Assembly (NCBI GenBank): GCA_036244855.1
Contig: BQKZ01001732.1
Location: 3,804-67,803 of the forward strand
Reading direction: 5' to 3'
DNA: 64,000 bases
From: Temnopleurus reevesii
Lineage: Eukaryota > Echinodermata > Echinoidea > Temnopleuroida > Temnopleuridae
In this document: positions 57,926 to 64,000 of the stretch, in pieces
Numbering within the stretch: position 1 is the stretch's first letter
Layout of the letters: each line of letters opens with the position of its first letter
Notes under the pieces: generated by a model
Seen by the model: only the letters and a program-made list of their open reading frames with translations
Database searches by the model: none
Told to the model about the DNA's origin: nothing
Position numbers and translations under genes: made by a program

Positions 57926-59111
57926 CTTTCCATTTTCTTGGGCGATGTGACATATTTATTTTGCTGTGCATTTTGTAAATTAGAATAAAGGAAGGGTGTT
58001 TGATGGAAAGGAAAAGGTGTGAACAGAAGATAGGTCGACACGGGAGATGGGAATGTTCAAAGAGAGAGAGAGGAGATATGTTCTCATATTTTATTTTACA
58101 CTGATCTTCTCAGTATCTACTGCTGGTAAGTACTTATATGTGTTTATAAAAAAAAAATAAGCAAATAAATAAACACTTAAAAAAAGGTATATAGATCCGA
58201 TAATGAGCAGGAAAAAATTGAAGGAGGTTTACCTCAAAGCTTACTTTATTGTATTTCATCTTGGATAGAAAAATAATAAAAATACTGAAATACATGTAAA
58301 ACTATGGTGAGAGAAAGGAGAAAATACAAAAGAAAATGGATTGAGAAAGAAGAAATCAAAAGTGAGATGAGAGAAAGAAAACGAGACAAGAAAGGAGAAA
58401 GAGAGGTGAGAAAAGAGAAGGAGAGAGAGACTAAAACATCTTTCAAGAAGATAGAAGTTAAAATTGAATGTGACAGAGAATTGTAGGACTTTGGTAATCT
58501 GTAAGGATAGCTGAAAAGACAAATGCACCTAACCGAAGAACATCAATAAAGCCTCCCCGCCCCCCCCCTGAAAAAAACCCATAACAAGAATGTGTATTGC
58601 AATCTACATAAGACATGTAAGATGTAGATGTAGAGGAAAATAAAATAACATCAGAAGCATTTGAAAAACAAAATGGAGGACAAAAAAGCAACATCAAAGT
58701 CCCCCTCAGTACATGGAATGTCAATGCAATCTATATAAGATGTAGATGTAGAGGAAGAAGGAAACAAAAGCAGAACACCATTTCAATATTCTTTGTAATG
58801 CTATTCAAATCATAACCGGCTTGTCATTGTTGTGTCCGCACAGTTCAATTCACGACGAACGGATGTATTCTACTTCGACCGACTTAATTTTTCAAAAATA
58901 GTTTATATTGTATTTTACCTGAATTATGTATTATGATTTAAATTGTACACAAGACACAAAGCACTCTTCAAAATAAGACCTTTTGTCTTTTTATCTTAAC
59001 TTAATACATTTTTAGAGAAAATGTAATCTTAAATTGCCAAAGTTTTCTATTGGTATAATACACAAGTATGTCCTGAGCACTTTAGGAAATCTAGTAAAAA
59101 ATTATAATTGG

Positions 59112-59168
59112 TGGAAAGAGCACTATATAAGATCCATGTATTATTATCATTATTATTTTATTATTATT
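59112..59168 (+). mobile_element. SINE 3' fragment
   Basis: Same as 54267-54323; 'gcactatataagatcc' plus ATT-rich tail. Confidence 0.5.
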
Positions 59169-59287
59169 CGAAATAAATATTGTAGATACCACTACATAAT
59201 ATCCAATATTACTAGAGATTTTTAGATATTTGTTCCACTTGGCTTTCATCATGTTTCTCTCATTTTATGATGGAGTTTCACATCATA

Positions 59288-59909
59288 CCATATGTCCCAA
59301 AAAAATGACAACGGGGCTTTCAGGATTAATAACTTTTGAAAATGAATATGAAAATGAATGCGGTTTGGCATGTCAAACATATAACCTTTCACCTATATCT
59401 GGTGAAAATTTCAGGAGATTTGCTTCAGTGGTTACAAAGAAATGAAGCTTTTTGTAGCGGATGTCATAATTCCGTTCTGCACAAGTTTGTGAGGACGGAG
59501 ATGTGTAAAGCACATTGGTTACTTCAACTTCCAATGTTTCACTGGTCAAAATGAATGTTACTGTTTTTGTTTTGGGGCTTTTATATGTAAATTAAATATC
59601 CACGCTTGTCATGAATTATTTGAATGACATTATTAAGCAGTAACATTCCTTTTGAGCAATGAGTCGTGGGAAGTTTAAATAACCATTGTGCACGTCTCTA
59701 TCCTCACAAACTTGTGCAGAACGGAAATACGACATCCGATACAAAAAGCTTCATTTCTTTGTAACCACTCAAGCAAATCTCATGAGATTTTCACCAAATA
59801 TAGATGAATAGTTATATATTTGACATACCAAACCGCATCTATTTTCATATTCATTTTCAAAAGTTATTAATCCTGAAAGCCTCGTTGTCATTTTTTGGGG
59901 GACATATGG
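59288..59909. mobile_element. Complete MITE with ~220 bp arms and TA duplication
   Basis: 622 bp. Left arm starts 'ccatatgtccc', right arm ends 'gggacatatgg', and the arms are inverse copies over about 220 bp (for example 'atgacaacggggctttcagg' against its inverse near 59865-59890). TA flanks it at 59286-59287 and 59910-59911. The matching site at 55551 in piece B2 reads through with a single TA, confirming the insertion and its boundaries. No coding capacity; Tc1/mariner-type target choice. Confidence 0.95.
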
Positions 59910-60349
59910 TATAATTCACAATTCTTCCAAGATTTACAGCTATAAAAATGATCCATAAATTTGAGAAGCTACACAAAAGATATTTTCTGATCAGTTTTTA
60001 AAAGCACTTTTTTCGGATGGGATGACAGAATTACCTATATGTAGGACTGAACGTTTATTTTAACAGGGCACAAACATAGAAACAGATCATAAATAACATG
60101 TCTGGTATGGTTCAAAAGAGTGTCTAAAAAGCTGATAATTTTGCAAATTGTGTATCTTTCGATCCAACAGACCACAAATATAGTAGATAAAAATAGATTA
60201 AAACAAAAACTGACATTTCAAGTCTTCTAAGGCTCTTTCTTTGGAAAAATTACTTAGAAAAAAAATAGATGAAATTAAAAATCATGAATTGTCAGGCTGT
60301 CAATTATTTCAAATTTTCATTTTGTCTACAGCCTTATATACAATGGATA

Positions 60350-60672
60350 TATACTGTACATGTACATAATTTAAATGAAAATCCATGACAATTTCAATAT
60401 CATAATTTTCTTCAATTTTGGGATAAAAAGTTACAAAAAGACATACAATCTTTTAAAGGAAAACTTCATTTCACATACAAATATACATGTAATATGATAG
60501 TTATGGACTTTTATTTCAACCGAAACAGTGATTTATTATCAAAACCATTATTCTGTCTGGTACCTAGATCTTTCATAGCAATGCATGCAGTTTTATTCAC
60601 TGTATTTTCCTAAATAACTTGTATTCATTTAACCCATTCCCTACTCAATCATGGTGGTCCTCATTCAAAGCC
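60350..60672. repeat. ~320 bp insertion in piece C relative to B2
   Basis: Sequence between 'tatatacaatg' and 'ggatttca.aattcagtagc' that is missing from B2 near 55982-56005. AT-rich with no inverted ends that I can see. Could be an insertion in C or a deletion in B2. Confidence 0.7.
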
Positions 60673-62768
60673 TGTGGGGGATTTCAGAATTCAGTAGCAA
60701 AGGGGTTTAATTAAATTCCCTTACCAAAACTTGTATTGTAGTAAACTTCATTGAATTAGCAGAAGGGCACTTTGACTGTATTATAAATTCATTAACATAA
60801 ACCCATGGCATTGAACTCCTGAAAAACAACTTCTCAAGGAATTTCCTCCTGGCCTTTTTCTGGCCACAAAAACATGGATCCATGTCATAAGAGTGTGACG
60901 TTGCCATGGTAATTAGTTCTTTTTACACTAGGGAATATTTGGGTTGATTTGCGGGGCAGGAGGAGAGGAGGGGAGGTGTTGAAGGAACAAAATAGTTTGA
61001 CCCCAGGACCAAACTAAACAAGGGTGTCATTAACATTCCCATGTAAAGTTTTCTGAAATACATAATGTATAGGGGAGAATAACAGTATATTGTATGAGTA
61101 AATATCTCTCCAATGTGATATTGTTTGAATTAATTTATTGCCAAAGGGTTTTACAATTGAAAAAAAACTAAAATAATTTCCTAAACATAATATGACTTCC
61201 TTTATCCCTACAATAAATCTTATCTGTCCTACAGTACTATATCTAAAAAAAAATTATGCTTCTAACTTGCACTTTGGTTAGATTGGGGACTGGATACAAG
61301 AAATATATTTTATGTATTCTTTCTTCCATCTTCTTAAAGGGTAGGCGAGAACATACAAATGTAAATGACAAGTGGCAAAGAATTTTTTTATCTCATGCCA
61401 TCCCCCCACCCATCCCCAAAATTTGACTCATACATTCCCTATTCATTCTTTGCACCAAAAATAGAATAAAATCACAATAACCCCCTCCTCCCCCAAATGC
61501 ACAAAAAACACAGAAAATTCATGGGGGGGGGCAAGAACCCCAGAGAGTCCAGACTTCCTTTTAACAGTTTACAAGAAACTAGGGTAACAACACAGGGCCA
61601 GATCAATTTTTGACACATGCAAACATTTTGTTTACTTGTCTGTTTAGGTTTTTAAGACCTCATGCGAAGTAAGTGTGATATACTAAAATAACAATAAGTT
61701 CTATTGAAGCAAAGGGAGAAAAAAAATCCTCATAAAAATCCTCAATTATCTGGAGAATGATGTAAAAAGCAAACTGAGAATTAAAGGAAAGTTAACAGAC
61801 CCTGTGGTATCATACAAGTAGAGTCTCGCCTTCATATTTTTCACTCAGAATTCAGAGCTTTGTAGCAGTTAAATTTTTTTCTTTTGCTTTTCGAGACATT
61901 ATTACGTCATAATTTTGAGACATCATTGGTCTAGACCAACAAATATTAATGAAGAACTGCACCCATTTGTGTCTATAAAATAAGATTCACAGAATAGGGA
62001 CTTGTAACATAAAGAGATACAATTAATCGAAAATTAATCATATCTTTGTGGTTCACATTTTGCCATAGACTTACAATTAAAATTGATTGTAAGTTTATTT
62101 GCATCCTTTATATTACAGACCCTACATGATCACTTAAAAACTCAATTTTTATCAGACGCTTGGATAAAAATGAGAAATTTTCTATTACTTTATTTCTAGG
62201 AGAAGATGGCATACACTCTCAGATATTTTATCAATGATACAGCCCTAGATAATTACTTACCATTATTGGACAAGCTGTACGGACAGGTGTCAGAAAATAT
62301 CTCCTTTATAGGGTCATCTGTTAAAATTTGCTACATTTCATTTCTATCTAAAAAAAATTCCAATTGCCTCCAAATTTCTGAAACATCCTTCAAACTATCT
62401 ATATTTACATGTCTTTGAGTAACATCAAGCAGTACTCATCCTCTCAAACAATGTGAAATATTACAAGCAAATACTGTCAAATCTTCACCATTTTCGCTCC
62501 TTTGCATTTCACAAAGACAAATAATGCAATAATGAAATAGACATGCAGATGGCTTGGTCAAATTTGCTAAAGAGAGAATTTGTATTTACATTTGTCACCT
62601 GAATATATGAAATGGGTGTTTGTATTATTTCAAGGCCTTTTGTGATTTGAAAGTGCACTTTTTTTTTTTTATCTGGAAACAGTTTTTAACCTTTCTTATA
62701 AAATGCTAGTCATATGTGGTCAAGTAATAAGTATACACTGCAAGAGATATTCTTTCATTGTTCTTTAA
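60673..62768. other. Non-coding, nothing recognised
   Basis: Nearly identical to 56006-57924 in B2. A 70-residue open frame preceded by 'tttatttctagg', which looks like a splice acceptor, occurs at 62206-62418 (and 57525-57737). No known domain; a real exon cannot be claimed. Confidence 0.45.
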
Positions 62769-63279
62769 AGCCCAAGTATAGTTTTGGTAAAAGCGAATAT
62801 TTTTATCGCCAAATTTTGTCCTCAAATCTACTTAAAAAGAAACACGATATCATGAACATGTTGTACAAAAGATTGTACGAAAAATTAACAAGTTTTGGAA
62901 AAGTTATAACCTAAAGTGTGGAAAATATTTTAGCGTCGTAGCCCCCGACGCGAATTCAATATTTTCTTTCTTGATAAAGGACAGCTTCTCATGAACAGAA
63001 TTGGATAAAAATTTCAGAATTTATTCTTTATGTATTCCTTTTTAGCATGCTTTAATAAAATCTTGGAAATAATTTTCTATATGCCCGATAAGAAGCAAAA
63101 TATTGTTATAACCAAGAGAGGGCGCTAAATACGATTTAACGGTCAAATTCAAATTTTCAAAAGAATTCGCTCGTAGAAAAATATGCTATGATCTTGAAAT
63201 GTGTATAGAAACTATATGTCATGGTATATATCCCCAAAATTCACATTTCTTTCATCTTTACCAAAACTATACATGGGCT
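62769..63279. mobile_element. Inverted-repeat element flanked by TTAA
   Basis: 511 bp. Left 'agcccaagtatagttttggt', right inverse ending 'caaaactatacatgggct', flanked by TTAA at 62765-62768 and 63280-63283. TTAA duplication is typical of piggyBac-type elements. The interior has no open frame of note and includes 'agagagggcgctaaa'. A non-autonomous copy. Confidence 0.8.
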
Positions 63280-63283
63280 TTAA

Positions 63284-64000
63284 GGCTGTGGTTCAGATGA
63301 CGATTAAAGACATTGTTTAACATTGATTTCATTTTAAAAATTCTCAATTCCAAGATTTTATCAAGATATCTTGATAGCACCTGTATGATTTCCTTCCTTT
63401 TTGCATTCTTTGTTGTTTTTCATCAATCTGAATGTAATAAACACATAGGTCACACATCTTAAATAGCAAAATCCTAATGTGTGACAATGTCTTTAGAAAT
63501 GTGCAAATACTACACCATATAGAGTTGATATGTAAAAAAAAACCCATTCTTTTTATTTTCACTAATCTCATCATCTTCATATTTTCACTAATCTTCCAAC
63601 CCATTTAATAAAATTCATATTAATTTGTTCAAGAGTCTACAGAAACATGCATTACACTGCGATGAAATAATTTCCAACTAACATTTTCCAACGGACAACC
63701 ATAACACCAAAGTGATTGAAATGGACATTGTATGATTTTCATACAGAAATATAATTTCATAAAGAAACTTGAAAGGGAAAAAAGATTAATCTAAGTTCAT
63801 AGAGTGGGCAAAAGCTATTCTAATCCATCATTTCTATATCTTTATGAAAATATATTGCAACAGGCATTCGTACACACAAAGGCCTATGTGCATTATGACT
63901 CCCTAGCACAATGTACGCACTCTGGTTCAAAGTGCGTTGGCTACTATGTCTTTCAACTCCTCCCCAGTCGTCGGCAAAGAATAGCGCTAATGCACCGAGG
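63284..64000. other. Non-coding, nothing recognised
   Basis: AT-rich until about 63880; the last 100 bp are more GC-balanced and contain a short hairpin ('acgcactctggttcaaagtgcgt'). The region was checked for the missing TMTC2 first coding exon without success. Confidence 0.5.

Larger units (their letters stand above)
57926..62605. repeat. Triplicated locus, piece C
   Basis: Opens with 633 bp that appear identical to the end of piece A, then contains the full MITE (59288-59909), a C-specific insertion and the sequence shared with B2. It continues into unique sequence beyond 62605, so A plus C make one continuous haplotype. Confidence 0.88.

Noticed and set aside
63901..64000. Missing first coding exon of TMTC2 on the minus strand
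   Set aside because: A short 'LGALALFFADDW' reading looked tempting but does not match the expected acidic-motif exon and runs off the window.

Overview
The window is animal nuclear DNA, almost entirely non-coding, AT-rich and repeat-dense. The only protein-coding gene I can recognise is one internal exon of TMTC2, an ER O-mannosyltransferase with TPR repeats, on the minus strand near 16.1-18.1 kb. The organism is probably a marine invertebrate deuterostome, most likely an echinoderm such as a sea urchin. That rests on the invertebrate-like TMTC2, tRNA-derived SINEs ending in a 'gcgctatataaat' + ATT tail, abundant short inverted-repeat transposons (MITEs), and very high allelic divergence. 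The species is inference, not proof.

Layout. 0-15 kb: microsatellites, hairpin MITEs, a SINE (5.9 kb) and degenerate short tandem repeats. 15-18 kb: TMTC2 exon present twice, once broken and once whole, with flanking intron and an inverted-repeat element. 18-40 kb: presumed TMTC2 intron or upstream sequence, full of short arrays of roughly 110-220 bp units (18.8, 19.9, 22.6, 23.1, 24.1, 28.6, 30.6, 32.5, 35.8, 37.0, 38.4 kb), several MITEs and a SINE at 26.2 kb. 40-50 kb: an ATC microsatellite and a 2.1-2.4 kb duplicated block whose copies carry different MITEs, then a SINE at 49.1 kb. 50.8-62.6 kb: a locus assembled in three overlapping pieces with a 390-base N gap. 62.8-63.3 kb: a TTAA-flanked inverted-repeat element.

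The dominant signal is assembly structure. Ten isolated single 'n' bases mark contig joins (3562, 15056, 16714, 21652, 33651, 39834, 42671, 45513, 52133, 57925). At eight of them the sequence on the right repeats sequence on the left, as expected when two haplotypes or overlapping contigs are laid end to end instead of merged. Two joins also retain a complete palindromic Nextera mosaic-end junction from library preparation. These joins accidentally expose allelic differences: a MITE present or absent at a TA site, array copy-number differences, and a cluster of amino-acid-changing differences in TMTC2.

I did not find a convincing new biological system. The best leads are the filled/empty MITE site (59288-59909 versus 55551), the clustered TMTC2 differences, an apparent one-base frameshift at the start of the TMTC2 exon, and the unusual density of near-nucleosome-length tandem arrays.
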